Both the position numbers and the translations under genes were made by a program. From contig NZ_AUII01000002.1 in the NCBI RefSeq assembly GCF_000423625.1, positions 186,001 to 250,000 on the forward strand: a stretch of 64,000 nt of DNA. The letters are read 5' to 3'. The notes beneath the pieces were generated by a model. That model was given only the letters and a program-made list of their open reading frames with translations, made no database searches and had not been told where the DNA came from. Position 1 is the first letter of the stretch. The number at the start of each line of letters is the position of its first letter. The DNA is from Pseudonocardia asaccharolytica DSM 44247 = NBRC 16224 (GTDB taxonomy: Bacteria; Actinomycetota; Actinomycetes; Mycobacteriales; Pseudonocardiaceae). Shown here piece after piece: positions 8,526 through 17,713 of the stretch.

Positions 8526-9262
8526 CTACGCGACCGGGGAGGTCACGGATTGAGGTTCGCGATTCGCCGGCGCCCGCAACCGGGTGCCTCCCCGCGCGGT
8601 CACGGCCCGTCCGGCCGCGATGTTCCGCGCCGCGTTCCGGTCGGCGTGGCTCGCGTGTCCGCAGGCGAAGAGAGCTTGGCGCTGGCGACTCTCCGCCGCG
8701 ACATGCCCGCAGACCGAGCAGCGCTGGCTGGTGAACGCGAGGTTGATCTTCTCGACCCGGTCGGGGGCCTTGTCGGCCAGCCGCCGGACCAGGCCGCCCC
8801 ATCCGGCGGCCAGGATGGACCGGTTGAGCCCGGCCTTGGCCCGCACGCTGCGGCCCGGGGTCTCGGCGGTGCCCCGCGCGGAGTGGGTCATGACGGTGAT
8901 CCGCAGGTCCTCCACCCGGATCAGGTCGTAGCGGCGGGCCAGCGCGGTGGAGGTCTGCTCGATCCAGTCGCGGCGCCGGTCGGCCTCCCGGGCGCGCAGC
9001 CGGGCGATGGCCGCGCGGGTGCGGCGCAGCCGCACCCAGCCCACCTTAGGCACCCACACCCGCGACCAGCGGCGGCCCAGCTGCGCGACCCGGCGGGCCT
9101 GCGGCCCGACGATGCGGAAGCCCTCGTGCCGGCCCTTGCGCCGCCAGGTCGGGCGGCCCTGGGTGCCGCCCCGCCAGTTCCGTCGAGCACGTACCGGGCG
9201 TGCATGCAGTGCGCGAGCAGGCCGGCCTCCTGCTCGGAGGTCGGGTACAGGCGGAATCTCAC
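8526..9262 (-). pseudogene. tnpB: Degenerate TnpB-type RNA-guided nuclease / IS605 OrfB
   Basis: Starts at GTG 9262 with a typical N-terminus (MRFRLYPTSEQEAGLLAHCM, HARYVL) and ends with the OrfB zinc-ribbon region. A deletion with frameshift just after HARYVL removes about 60 residues; the next in-family text is GRPTWRRKGRHEGFRIV in another frame. A second deletion joins WVRLRRTR directly to the AAIARLRAREADRR helix and removes the first RuvC Asp. The RuvC Glu (RVEDL) and last Asp (HADRNAARNIA) remain. The second Cys pair of the zinc ribbon has only one Cys (FACGHASHAD). It is inactive, although the terminal structure is preserved. Confidence 0.85.
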
Positions 9263-9357
9263 CGTGTCACCGTTTCACGCCCCACCGACAGTTTCGCGAA
9301 GGGAGGCAGCGCCGTTCCTCCGCCCGCCGAAGCGAGCGGTCTCCCGGCGCAACTCTG

Positions 9358-11406
9358 ATGACCGTGGCGGACAACCCGTTCCTGGCGCCGAGTCCCCTGC
9401 CCTACCAGCTACCCGACTACCGCCGGATCATCGACGAGCACTATCTGCCCGCGTTCGAGCACGGGATGGCGCAGCAGCGCGCCGAGGTCGAGGACATCGC
9501 CGCGAACCCGCAGCCGCCGACGTTCGAGAACACGATCGTGGCCCTGGAGCGCTCCGGACAGGTGCTGACCAGGGTCTCCGCCGTGTTCTTCGGCCGGGCC
9601 AGCGCCCACACGAACTCGGCCATCGAACAACTCCAAGCCGAGATCGCACCGCGGCTGGCCGCGCACCGCGACGCCATCGAGCTCGACCCACGGCTCGTCG
9701 CGCGCATCCGCGACCTGCACGACCGGCGTGACGCGCTCGACCTCGACCCCGAGTCGCTGCGGTTGCTGGAGCGCTACCACCTCGACGCGGTCCGCGCCGG
9801 GGCCGAGCTCGGCGAGGCGGACCAGCAGCGCCTGCGCGCGCTCAACGCCGAGCTGTCGACGCTGTCCACGGTGTTCGGTACCCGATTGCTGGCCGAGATG
9901 AACGATTCGGCCGTGGCGGTCGACGATCCCGCGCGGCTCGACGGTCTGCCGCCCGATGCGATCGCTGGGTTGGCGTCGGCCGCGACGGCTCGCGGGCGCG
10001 ACGGTTACCTGCTCACCCTGGTCCTGCCGACCGGGCAGCCCGCGCTGGCGTCGCTCACCGACCGGGAACTGCGTGCCCGGCTGTTCGACGCCTCGGCCTC
10101 GCGGGGCGCGCGGGGCAACGACAATGACACGCGCGAGCTCGTGCTGCGGCTGGTGGCGCTGCGCGCCGAACGCGCCCGGCTGCTGGGGTTCGCCAACCAC
10201 GCCGAGTATGTGATCGCGGACAGCACGGCGGGATCCGTCGAGAACGTGACGGCGCTGCTGGCCGGGCTGGTCCCGGCGGCGGTGGCGAACGCGGAGACCG
10301 AGGCGGTCGAGCTGCAGGCCGCGGTCGACGCCACCGGGAGCGGACACGAGTTCGCCCCGTGGGACTGGGGGTACTACGCCGAACAGGTCCGCCGCGAGCG
10401 CTACGACCTCGACGTGACCACGTTGCGTCCCTACCTCGAGCTCGATCGGGTGCTGCACGACGGCGTCTTCCATGCCGCCGGGTGGTTGTATGGGCTGCGT
10501 TTCGTCGAGCGCCGCGACCTGCCCATGTACCACGAGGACGTGCGGGTCTGGGAGGTCTTCGACGCCGAGGGCCCGCTCGGGCTGTTCGGCGCCGACCTGT
10601 ATGCCCGCGAGACCAAACGCGGCGGCGCCTGGATGAACGCGCTCGTGGCGCAGGCGCATCTGCTGGGCACACGGCCGGTCGTGATGAACACGCTCAACAT
10701 CGCGAAACCGCCCGCGGGCGAGCCGACGCTGCTGACGTTCGACGAGGTCAGGACGTTGTTCCACGAGTTCGGGCACGCCCTGCACGGGCTGCTGTCCGAT
10801 GTGCGCCATCCCCGATTCTCCGGCACGAACGTGCCGCGCGACTTCGTCGAGTACCCGTCACAGGTCAACGAGATGTGGTCGGTGTGGCCGGAGGTACTGG
10901 CCAACTACGCCCGGCACCACCAGACCGGTGAGCCGATGCCGCCGGAGCTGGTCGAGCGGCTGCTGGGCGCGCGCCGGTACGGCCAGGGCTTCGCGACCCT
11001 GGAATACCTCGCCGCCGCGCTGCTCGATCTGGCCTGGCACAGCCTCGGTGCCGACGACGAGTTCGACGGAGACGATGTCGTGCAGCGCTTCGAGGCCGAA
11101 GCCTTGGCCAAAGCCGGGGTGGCGCTGTCCGTGGTGCCGCCACGCTACCGAAGCACCTACTTCAACCACATCTTCGCCGGTGCCTACAGCGCGGCCTACT
11201 ACTCCTATATCTGGTCGGAGGTCCTCGACGCCGACACGGTCGAGTGGTTCAGGGAGAACGGTGGGTTGCGCCGTGAGCTGGGCGACGCGTTCCGGCGCGC
11301 GCTGCTGGCCAAGGGCGGCAGCGTCGACGGGATGGAGGCCTACCGCGCCTTCCGCGGCCGCGATCCCGAGATCGCCCCGCTGCTGGCCCGCCGCGGCCTC
11401 AGTTGA
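9358..11406 (+). CDS. dcp: M3 family metallopeptidase (peptidyl-dipeptidase Dcp / oligopeptidase A type)
   Basis: A 682-residue zinc oligopeptidase that cuts short peptides in the cytoplasm. The HEXXH motif is in LFHEFGHALHGLLSD (about residues 463-470), and the third ligand Glu lies in DFVEYPSQVNEMWSV. The C-terminal family segment FNHIFAGAYSAAYYSYIWSE is intact. Length matches Dcp/PrlC enzymes. The ATG at 9358 (MTVADNPFL) is chosen because upstream in-frame text overlaps the TnpB remnant and is not protein-like. No operon partner follows; about 500 bp of non-coding DNA comes next. Confidence 0.9.
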   Translation: MTVADNPFLAPSPLPYQLPDYRRIIDEHYLPAFEHGMAQQRAEVEDIAANPQPPTFENTIVALERSGQVLTRVSAVFFGRASAHTNSAIEQLQAEIAPRLAAHRDAIELDPRLVARIRDLHDRRDALDLDPESLRLLERYHLDAVRAGAELGEADQQRLRALNAELSTLSTVFGTRLLAEMNDSAVAVDDPARLDGLPPDAIAGLASAATARGRDGYLLTLVLPTGQPALASLTDRELRARLFDASASRGARGNDNDTRELVLRLVALRAERARLLGFANHAEYVIADSTAGSVENVTALLAGLVPAAVANAETEAVELQAAVDATGSGHEFAPWDWGYYAEQVRRERYDLDVTTLRPYLELDRVLHDGVFHAAGWLYGLRFVERRDLPMYHEDVRVWEVFDAEGPLGLFGADLYARETKRGGAWMNALVAQAHLLGTRPVVMNTLNIAKPPAGEPTLLTFDEVRTLFHEFGHALHGLLSDVRHPRFSGTNVPRDFVEYPSQVNEMWSVWPEVLANYARHHQTGEPMPPELVERLLGARRYGQGFATLEYLAAALLDLAWHSLGADDEFDGDDVVQRFEAEALAKAGVALSVVPPRYRSTYFNHIFAGAYSAAYYSYIWSEVLDADTVEWFRENGGLRRELGDAFRRALLAKGGSVDGMEAYRAFRGRDPEIAPLLARRGLS

Positions 11407-11478
11407 TACTCGCGGGCTGATCCCGGCTCCGGGCCGGCGCCGGTGCCGCATCGTCCAGAATGGATCTGCCAAACCTGT

Positions 11479-11493
11479 TGACAATCGTTTTCA
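11479..11493 (+). promoter_or_regulatory. Candidate Zur/Fur-type box
   Basis: TGACAATCGTTTTCA is a 7-1-7 imperfect palindrome that differs at two positions from the pattern TGAAAATCATTTTCA described for actinobacterial Zur sites. It stands in an unusually AT-rich patch after the M3 peptidase. What it would control is unclear: the next clear gene begins more than 400 bp away. The assignment rests on motif resemblance only. Confidence 0.35.
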
Positions 11494-11919
11494 TGCAGTC
11501 GGATTACAGCTGTGAATTCCAGTCAGGACGGGCGCTGATCTGTGATTTTACGTCCTTGTGGCCAGCCGTTTCCGAGCCCGCTGAGCTGCAGAAACGATCA
11601 TGCTCGCTACATCAAACGGGCTATTGACGTGGCCTGCGTCACCTGACCACACTCGGTGTGGATCCGCATTCGGTTGCAGTGCCGACGGTTGCCAAAGGGG
11701 GCTGGCCGGTTATGGCGACGTATCAGTACCGATGTGCCGTCAACGGGGTCGGAAAATACCATGCCACCGATCTATTCAGCGATCCAGAAATAGCAGCGCC
11801 CCGGCATCGAAAACGTCCTTTCGCCGGTCTTCAGCCGTCGCGGAAATAGGACGCGAGGCCGTCCTGACCGGCCGAGTCCCGGCCGGATGCCGTACTCGTG
11901 ACCAGAGAGGTGGACGTCC
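11494..11919. other. Leader/degenerate region before the amide channel gene
   Basis: No intact gene. Two short plus-strand frames look like protein scraps. One (about 11556-11644) contains two Cys and ends YIKRAIDVACVT. The other starts at ATG 11712 (MATYQYRCAVNGV) and resembles the first half of an FmdB-type zinc ribbon but loses the second Cys pair. FmdB genes are known near formamidases, so this may be an fmdB remnant. A promoter for the downstream operon should also lie here. Confidence 0.3.
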
Positions 11920-12561
11920 ATGGCCAGCGTGGGGCTGCTCTATGTCGGAGCCGTGCTGTTCCTCAACGGAGTAATGCTGCTGGGTTGGGTCGACGCCCGT
12001 GCGGCCGCCCCGCTCAACCTGTTCGTCGGGCTGCTCCAGGTCGTCACCCCTACCTATCTGATCTTCACTGCCCAGGGCGACCCGGCCATCGTCCTCAACG
12101 CCTCCGGGCTGTACCTGTTCGGGTTCACCTACCTCTACGTCGCGTTCAACCTGCTCGCCGACCTGGACAGCACCGGCGTCGGCTACTTCTCCGCCTTCGT
12201 CGCCGTCTGCGCGCTGGCGTACTCCGGGCTGAACTTCTTCCAGGTGGGTGACAACGCCTTCGGGGTGATCTGGCTGTACTGGGCCTTCCTCTGGTTCCTG
12301 TTCTTCCTGCTGCTGGGTCGCAAGATGGAGCCGATCACCCGCTATACGGGTGCGGTCACCGCGATCCAGGGCTGGGTCACCGGGGCGATCCCGGCGTTCT
12401 TGCTGCTCACCGGACAGTGGGGGCGGGCCGACGCGACGACCGCGATCGCACTGGCCATCTTCGGTGTCGTCGTGTTCGGCGCGCTGTGGATGCGGATGCG
12501 TCCCAGCCAGCTCACCGTCTCGCCCGAAAGCCGTCACACCGTGGCCGAGAGCCACAGCTGA
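11920..12561 (+). CDS. amiS: AmiS/UreI family amide or urea channel
   Basis: A 213-residue integral membrane protein with six predicted hydrophobic segments, the size of AmiS/UreI channels. The N-terminus (MASVGLLYVGAVLFLNGVML) and the WLYWAFLWFLFF segment fit the family, and a hydrophilic tail of about 25 residues follows the last segment. These proteins pass short amides or urea across the cytoplasmic membrane. The formamidase gene begins 128 bp downstream on the same strand, so import of formamide or another small amide for hydrolysis to ammonia is the likely role. Confidence 0.88.
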   Translation: MASVGLLYVGAVLFLNGVMLLGWVDARAAAPLNLFVGLLQVVTPTYLIFTAQGDPAIVLNASGLYLFGFTYLYVAFNLLADLDSTGVGYFSAFVAVCALAYSGLNFFQVGDNAFGVIWLYWAFLWFLFFLLLGRKMEPITRYTGAVTAIQGWVTGAIPAFLLLTGQWGRADATTAIALAIFGVVVFGALWMRMRPSQLTVSPESRHTVAESHS

Positions 12562-12689
12562 CCCCGCCACGGATCCGCAATCTCGCGGACGCGACGCGTC
12601 CGTGACGGCGCCCGGGCCGCGGTGGCCCGGGCGTCCCGAAGACGCGACCGCATCCCGGCGGCCGCGAACGTCGAGTCGAAGGACAGCAA

Positions 12690-13943
12690 ATGCCCGAAGT
12701 CGTGTTCCCGCTCGATTCGAACAAGAAGTTCACCGACCAGCAGATCGTCGGCCACAACCGGTGGCACCCGGATATCCCGGCTCAGGTCCAGGTCAAGCCG
12801 GGCGACGTATTCCGGGTGCACTGCCGGGAATGGTTCGACGGGGCTATCCAGAACGATGACTCCGCCGAGGACATCCTGAACGCGCCGCTGCCGAGCGTGC
12901 ACACGCTGTCCGGGCCGATCGCGGTGGAGGGAGCCCAGCCGGGCGACCTGCTGATCGTGGACATCGTCGACGTGGGGCCGATCCCGCAGGAGGACTCCGG
13001 GCCGCTGGCAGGCCAGGGCTGGGGGTACACCGGCATCTTCGCGAAGCGCAACGGCGGAAGCTTTCTCACCGACCAGTTCCCGGACGCCTACAAGGTGGTC
13101 TGGGACTTCCGCGGTCAGGTCGCCACGTCCCGGCACGTGCCCGGGGTTTCCTTCACCGGCATCGTCCACCCGGGTCTGATGGGCACCGCGCCCTCGGCCG
13201 AACTGCTCCGCACGTGGAACGCCCGCGAGCAGGCGCTCATCGACACCGACCCCGACCGGGTGCCGCCGCTGGCGCTGCCACCCAACCCCGACTCGGCAAT
13301 CCTGGGCAGCCTGGCCGGGGCCGAGTTCGACCGGGTCGCCGCCGAGGCCGCCCGGACGGCGCCGCCGCGGGAGAACGGCGGGAACCAGGACATCAAGAAT
13401 CTGACGAAGGGGTCCCGGATCTTCTACCCGGTCTACGTCGACGGGGCGAAGCTGTCGGTGGGGGACCTGCACTTCTCCCAAGGTGACGGCGAGATCACCT
13501 TCTGCGGCGCGATCGAGATGGGAGGGTTCATCGACCTGCACGTCGACCTGATCAAGGGCGGGATGCAGACCTATGGTGTCGCCGAGAACGCGATCTTCAT
13601 GCCGGGCAACACCGACCCGCAGTACAGCCAGTGGCTGGCGTTCTCCGGCACGTCGGTGACGCTCGACGGCGAGCAGCGCTACCTCGACTCGCATCTGTCC
13701 TACCAGCGGGCCTGTCTGCACGCGATCAACTACCTGACCAAGTTCGGCTACACGCCGGAGCAGGGGTACATGATCCTGGGGGCGGCACCGATCGAGGGCA
13801 GGCTCTCCGGGGTGGTCGACATCCCCAACTCGTGCTCGACGGTCTACATCCCGACCGCGATCTTCGACTTCGATGTCCGCCCCGGACCGGGCGGTCCGCA
13901 CCAGATCGATCCCGGTCAGGGTGTGCCGAAGGCCAGCTTCTGA
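12690..13943 (+). CDS. fmdA: Formamidase (acetamidase/formamidase family)
   Basis: A 417-residue cytosolic amidohydrolase of the FmdA/AmdA family, which splits formamide into formate and ammonia. It begins at ATG 12690 after AAGGACAGCAA with PEVVFPLDSNKKFTDQ and HNRWHPDIP, and has the family segments GQGWGYTGIFAKRNGG, PGVSFTGIVHPGLMG and DLHFSQGDGEITFCGAIEM. Length matches FmdA. It follows the AmiS/UreI-like channel gene and ends 20 bp before a strong palindromic terminator. Formamide is the family substrate; related short amides are possible. Confidence 0.9.
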   Translation: MPEVVFPLDSNKKFTDQQIVGHNRWHPDIPAQVQVKPGDVFRVHCREWFDGAIQNDDSAEDILNAPLPSVHTLSGPIAVEGAQPGDLLIVDIVDVGPIPQEDSGPLAGQGWGYTGIFAKRNGGSFLTDQFPDAYKVVWDFRGQVATSRHVPGVSFTGIVHPGLMGTAPSAELLRTWNAREQALIDTDPDRVPPLALPPNPDSAILGSLAGAEFDRVAAEAARTAPPRENGGNQDIKNLTKGSRIFYPVYVDGAKLSVGDLHFSQGDGEITFCGAIEMGGFIDLHVDLIKGGMQTYGVAENAIFMPGNTDPQYSQWLAFSGTSVTLDGEQRYLDSHLSYQRACLHAINYLTKFGYTPEQGYMILGAAPIEGRLSGVVDIPNSCSTVYIPTAIFDFDVRPGPGGPHQIDPGQGVPKASF

Positions 13944-13962
13944 CCAACCCCTGGCCAGCCGG

Positions 13963-14008
13963 CCTGTGAGTGCGTAACAGTGTTAGAACACTGTTACGCA
14001 CTCACAGG
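13963..14008. terminator. 46-bp perfect palindrome, bidirectional terminator (copy 1)
   Basis: Two perfect 22-nt arms (beginning CCTGTGAGTGCGTAAC) flank a 2-nt AG centre. It sits between the formamidase stop (plus) and the permease stop (minus), where a bidirectional terminator is expected. The same palindrome recurs at 19940-19985 with centre CT, i.e. as its exact reverse complement. Confidence 0.75.
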
Positions 14009-14011
14009 GGG

Positions 14012-15562
14012 TTAGACCTCGTCGAATATCGTCCCCATGTCCGCCCAGTCGGTGGTGCGGAAGCGCCGGATCCAGGTGGCGACCATGGCACCGACCGCGG
14101 CGATCCCGAGGCAGACCCACGGGACGATCGCCACCAGCGCCGGGATGCCGGCTCCCGGGGCGGGTTCGACGAACGAGTAGTACAGGCTGCCGAACACGGC
14201 CAGCGCCCCGACGAGCGCGGCCAGCGCCCCCGCGGTCTGGAAGCCGAGCTTGCCTGTACGGGTGCCGTGGGTGACCCCGGCGATACCCAACATCAGGTAC
14301 ACCGCCATCACCAGCGGGGTGCCGATGCCGGCCAGGAAGGTGAACACGAACACCCCGCCGGTGATCGGTCCGTCGACGCCGCCGGCCAGCGCGACCTGGG
14401 TCTCCCGGCTGGTCAGCAGCACCGACCCGCCGGCCAGCACCACCCAGACCGCGAGGTCCAGCCCGATCGCCCGCCACGGGGTCTTCCACCGCGGGTGCAA
14501 GGTGCCCAGCCAATGCGGCAGCACCCGCTCCCGCCCCATCGCGAACAGCACCCGCGACACCGCGATGTGCACGCCCAGCGCGCAGAACAGGCTGGCCAGC
14601 GCGGCACACCCCAGCACGACGGCGGCGAACACCGTGTTCGGGGCGACGGCCGCCAGCCCGGCCACCGAGGCGGGCCAGTCGGTCGCAGCCTGCCGCACCC
14701 CGAAGCCGATCGAGGTGGCGTAGGTGACCACCAGGTAGAACAGGCCGGCCACCACGATCGAGCCGACCACGGCCTTGGGGATCACCTGCCGGGGGTTGCG
14801 GGTCTCCTCCGACAGCACCGCGCTCGCCTCGGCGCCGGTGAACGACAGCATCGCGAAGCTCAGCCCGAACAGGATGCCGGTCCATGGCACCCCGGCGGCC
14901 GACGGCCAGAACGCGCCGAGGTCGAGGCTCGCCCCGGCGTCGGCGACCGGTGTGGACCTGTCCAACACGCTGACCGACGGCGACCCGATCGAGATCACCA
15001 CGACAGCGGTGATCAGCAGCGCCGCCATCGTGACGAGCAGGATCGCGAGCTGGGTCCGGGTCGAGACCTGGATGTTGAACATGCTCATCAGCGCGATCAC
15101 GACGAGCCCGGCCAGCGAGAACCAGTACCACTGCGGGCTCGTCCCGGCGAGCAGTTCGACCAGGCTGGCGGTGAAGAAGCCGAAGCCGCACAGCACGGCG
15201 CCGCCCAGGATCAGGAACGCGGCGGCGTAGCACCAGCCACCCAGAAAACCCAGGCCGCGGTTCGCGCCCCGGGTGATGTAGGTGTACATCGACCCGGCCG
15301 AGGACAGCGAGCGGGCGAACTGGGCGACGACCGACCCGACGCACAGCATCGCCAGCGTGCCCAGCAGGTAGGCCAGCGGTGTCGCACCACCTGCCTTGGT
15401 GGAGGCCAGGTAGGTCAGGAACGCTCCCGACATCGCCGGCGCGATCACCGAGAGGCTCTGCGCGATGACGTCGCGCAGACCCAGTGCCTTATGGAATGCC
15501 CGCGTCGGCTCCGGGGCGCCGGATGGGGCGCCGATCGGGGCGGAGCTGGCGTCAGTCGCCAT
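14012..15562 (-). CDS. APC-superfamily amino acid/amine permease
   Basis: A 516-residue permease with about twelve membrane segments. The first segment has the APC signature region (VIAQSLSVIAPAMSGAFLTY), and the LSFTGAEASAVLSEETRNP segment matches the conserved loop after TM6. These are cation-coupled symporters for amino acids or amines. Its start overlaps the end of the copper amine oxidase gene by 11 nt, so the two form an operon. Uptake of the amine substrate of that oxidase is the natural inference. The gene ends against the 46-bp palindrome. Confidence 0.85.
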   Translation of the reverse strand: MATDASSAPIGAPSGAPEPTRAFHKALGLRDVIAQSLSVIAPAMSGAFLTYLASTKAGGATPLAYLLGTLAMLCVGSVVAQFARSLSSAGSMYTYITRGANRGLGFLGGWCYAAAFLILGGAVLCGFGFFTASLVELLAGTSPQWYWFSLAGLVVIALMSMFNIQVSTRTQLAILLVTMAALLITAVVVISIGSPSVSVLDRSTPVADAGASLDLGAFWPSAAGVPWTGILFGLSFAMLSFTGAEASAVLSEETRNPRQVIPKAVVGSIVVAGLFYLVVTYATSIGFGVRQAATDWPASVAGLAAVAPNTVFAAVVLGCAALASLFCALGVHIAVSRVLFAMGRERVLPHWLGTLHPRWKTPWRAIGLDLAVWVVLAGGSVLLTSRETQVALAGGVDGPITGGVFVFTFLAGIGTPLVMAVYLMLGIAGVTHGTRTGKLGFQTAGALAALVGALAVFGSLYYSFVEPAPGAGIPALVAIVPWVCLGIAAVGAMVATWIRRFRTTDWADMGTIFDEV

Positions 15563-17498
15563 CGGAGTCCCCGTTCATGGAGCAATGCCCACCCCGGCTG
15601 GGCGGCACGTCGAGGGCGGGGTTGCGGTCGAAGAACCCGACCGGCTTGAGCGTGAAACCGGTGTAGTCGACCGGCATCACCGGCCAGTCCTCCGGCCGCG
15701 GGAAGTGCGTGGTGCCGAAGCTGTGCCAGACGACGATGTCCTCGCCGTCGACGCTCCGGTCGGCCTGCACCCAGACGGGCAACCCGGCGCCTCCCGGGTT
15801 CTGGTTGACGAAGTCTCCTGCGGGGTAGCGCTGCGCCGGGTCGTACCGGGTCACCCACAGGTGTTTGGTGGCGAAGGTGGCCCTGGCGTGGATGGACGAC
15901 GCGTCGTCGGCCAGCAGCGCGGCCTTGCCCTCGGGAAGCAGCGCGTAGCCGACGGGCTTGCCGAACTGGTTGGTCACCTCCGGGTTGATGATGTGCCAGG
16001 TCCGCACGCGGGACTGGTCGGCGGTGCGCTGCGCGTCGGACTCCCGGCGCAGCCGGGTCCGGGACTGGCGGAACGCATTGCCGCGCGGGTTGTCCGGGCC
16101 CATCGGCATCGGCAGCGCCTCGACCTCCTCGACGGCGTTGCGCACGCCGTCGACGGTCATGTCCAGGCGCGCGGAGAACATGTGCTGGTGGTACGGGGCA
16201 CCCAGCCCCGGCGCGACCTCGGTGGCATACGGTGAACCGCCCTCCGGGTAGGCCGAGGTGAACACGATCCCGGTGGCCTTGACCTCGAGTTGGATCGTGC
16301 CGTCGAGGTAGAGGTACCAGTAGAAGCCGTAGTCGTAGTTGCCGATCGGGGTGAAGAAGGAGAACACCATCCGACGCTGGCGGCGGACCTCGCGGCTGCC
16401 GGTGAACATGTCGGAGTGCTTCCAGAGGACGCCGTAGTCCTCCTCGTGCATGCAGATCGCGTTGCTGATCGTCTGCGGGTTGCCGAGGTCGTCGGCGATC
16501 ACCGTGTCCAGGTAGTGGATCTCGCCGAGGCAGTCACAACCCAGCTGCAACGAGTCGGCATAGCGGGCGAACATGTACTCGCCGCAGTCGAAGTAGTTCT
16601 GCCAGAACCGCACCGGTGACGGGTCGGCGTAGGGCACCACCATCTCGGCCACCGACGCGCGGTAGATGATCGGGCGGCCGTCGAAGCTGATCTGGTGCAG
16701 GGTCAGGCCTTCGCGCTCGTTGAACCCGATCCGCAGGTCCCATTTCTCCCAGCGCACCCGGTTGCCCTCGACGGTGAAGCTGGGCCCCTCGGGCTGGGTG
16801 ATCTCGATCGGCTTCAGGGTGGTGCGCTGCGGGCCGACCTGCTGTGGATCGTCGAAGTTGCCGGGGGTCTGCGGTACCGGCAGCTCCTGATGGTCGATCA
16901 CGCGGGTGACCTGACGGCTGGTCAGGTCGACGTAGGCGACCAGCCCGTCTATCGGGTGCGCCCAGGGGTGGTCGCGTTCGTGGTCCTGCCGGAAGCCGAA
17001 GGCGCGCACGATGCGCCGCCCGATCTCCTCCGGGTAGTCGTAGACGCCGGCCGAGAGCGGCACCGCCCGCACCGAGGCCGGGTCGATCTCGCGGCGGCGC
17101 AGCGCGGCCACCCAGTCGGCGTCGGCGTTGAGGACGTCCTCGATCATCTCGAACTCGGCGTCGATGATCGGGGGCTGACCCTCGCGCGGCGGGTCGATCT
17201 CGCGGCTGCTCAGCACCTCACCGCGGGTCACCGACACGACGTTGTCGGTCGACAGACCGGTTGCCAGATCCAGCAGCACCGCCCGGAATCGGCGGTCCGC
17301 CGGAGCCCCGTCGCGATGGGCGAGCACCTCGGCCTTGGCCGGCTCCTCGTTCGCGAAGAACGCGAATCGCACATTCTGGCCCAGCAGGCCCGCCTCGGCG
17401 AGCACCTCCCTGGCCCGCACCACCTCGGCCTCGGTCGTGAGCTCGAGCGGGTGGGCGACGCCGAGGTCGGTGGCCGCCGGGGTTTCGGCAATGGTCAT
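15552..17498 (-). CDS. Copper-containing primary amine oxidase
   Basis: A 648-residue copper/topaquinone amine oxidase, which turns primary amines plus O2 into aldehyde, ammonia and H2O2. The TPQ precursor Tyr is in FFTPIGNYDYGFYW. The catalytic-base Asp is in NYFDCGEYMFARYAD. The copper ligands are the His-X-His of PYHQHMFSARLDM and a later His in VVWHSFGTTHFPRPEDWP. Length and order are normal for bacterial tyramine/phenethylamine-type oxidases, and no signal peptide is seen. It heads an operon with the APC permease downstream. Divergently, an IclR regulator and a second permease are encoded. Confidence 0.92.
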   Translation of the reverse strand: MTIAETPAATDLGVAHPLELTTEAEVVRAREVLAEAGLLGQNVRFAFFANEEPAKAEVLAHRDGAPADRRFRAVLLDLATGLSTDNVVSVTRGEVLSSREIDPPREGQPPIIDAEFEMIEDVLNADADWVAALRRREIDPASVRAVPLSAGVYDYPEEIGRRIVRAFGFRQDHERDHPWAHPIDGLVAYVDLTSRQVTRVIDHQELPVPQTPGNFDDPQQVGPQRTTLKPIEITQPEGPSFTVEGNRVRWEKWDLRIGFNEREGLTLHQISFDGRPIIYRASVAEMVVPYADPSPVRFWQNYFDCGEYMFARYADSLQLGCDCLGEIHYLDTVIADDLGNPQTISNAICMHEEDYGVLWKHSDMFTGSREVRRQRRMVFSFFTPIGNYDYGFYWYLYLDGTIQLEVKATGIVFTSAYPEGGSPYATEVAPGLGAPYHQHMFSARLDMTVDGVRNAVEEVEALPMPMGPDNPRGNAFRQSRTRLRRESDAQRTADQSRVRTWHIINPEVTNQFGKPVGYALLPEGKAALLADDASSIHARATFATKHLWVTRYDPAQRYPAGDFVNQNPGGAGLPVWVQADRSVDGEDIVVWHSFGTTHFPRPEDWPVMPVDYTGFTLKPVGFFDRNPALDVPPSRGGHCSMNGDSDGD

Positions 17499-17595
17499 GG
17501 CGGGTTCCTCCGTATGCGACGACGGGACTGGTCGCAGACGGTCGCCGCCCGTCCGGGCGAGGTCAAAGGCCGATCATCCGTCACGCGAAAGCGTG

Positions 17596-17642
17596 GTGTG
17601 ATCACTCTCACTACCCGGGAAGACCCGTGTGATTTTTCTCAT
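17596..17642. promoter_or_regulatory. Pair of direct repeats between the amine oxidase and permease genes
   Basis: GTGTGATCACTCTCAC (17596-17611) and GTGTGATTTTTCTCAT (17627-17642) match at GTGTGAT and TCTCA and start 31 bp apart, about three helical turns. They lie in the 215-bp divergent intergenic region. The IclR protein encoded two genes away is a plausible binder. This is inference. Confidence 0.45.
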
Positions 17643-17713
17643 TCGACGCGTGCAGCTGCCGCTGCGCAGCGTAACGGGGTTAACGTGTCCGGCCGACGCG
17701 GGCGCGAGGAGCA

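Noticed and set aside
8495-9262. Intact IS605-type element with active TnpB
   Set aside because: Two internal deletions, a frameshift, a lost RuvC Asp and a damaged zinc ribbon; no TnpA nearby.
13970-15649. Plus-strand 559-codon frame starting in the palindrome
   Set aside because: Antisense to the APC permease; the start codon is an accident of the repeated palindrome.
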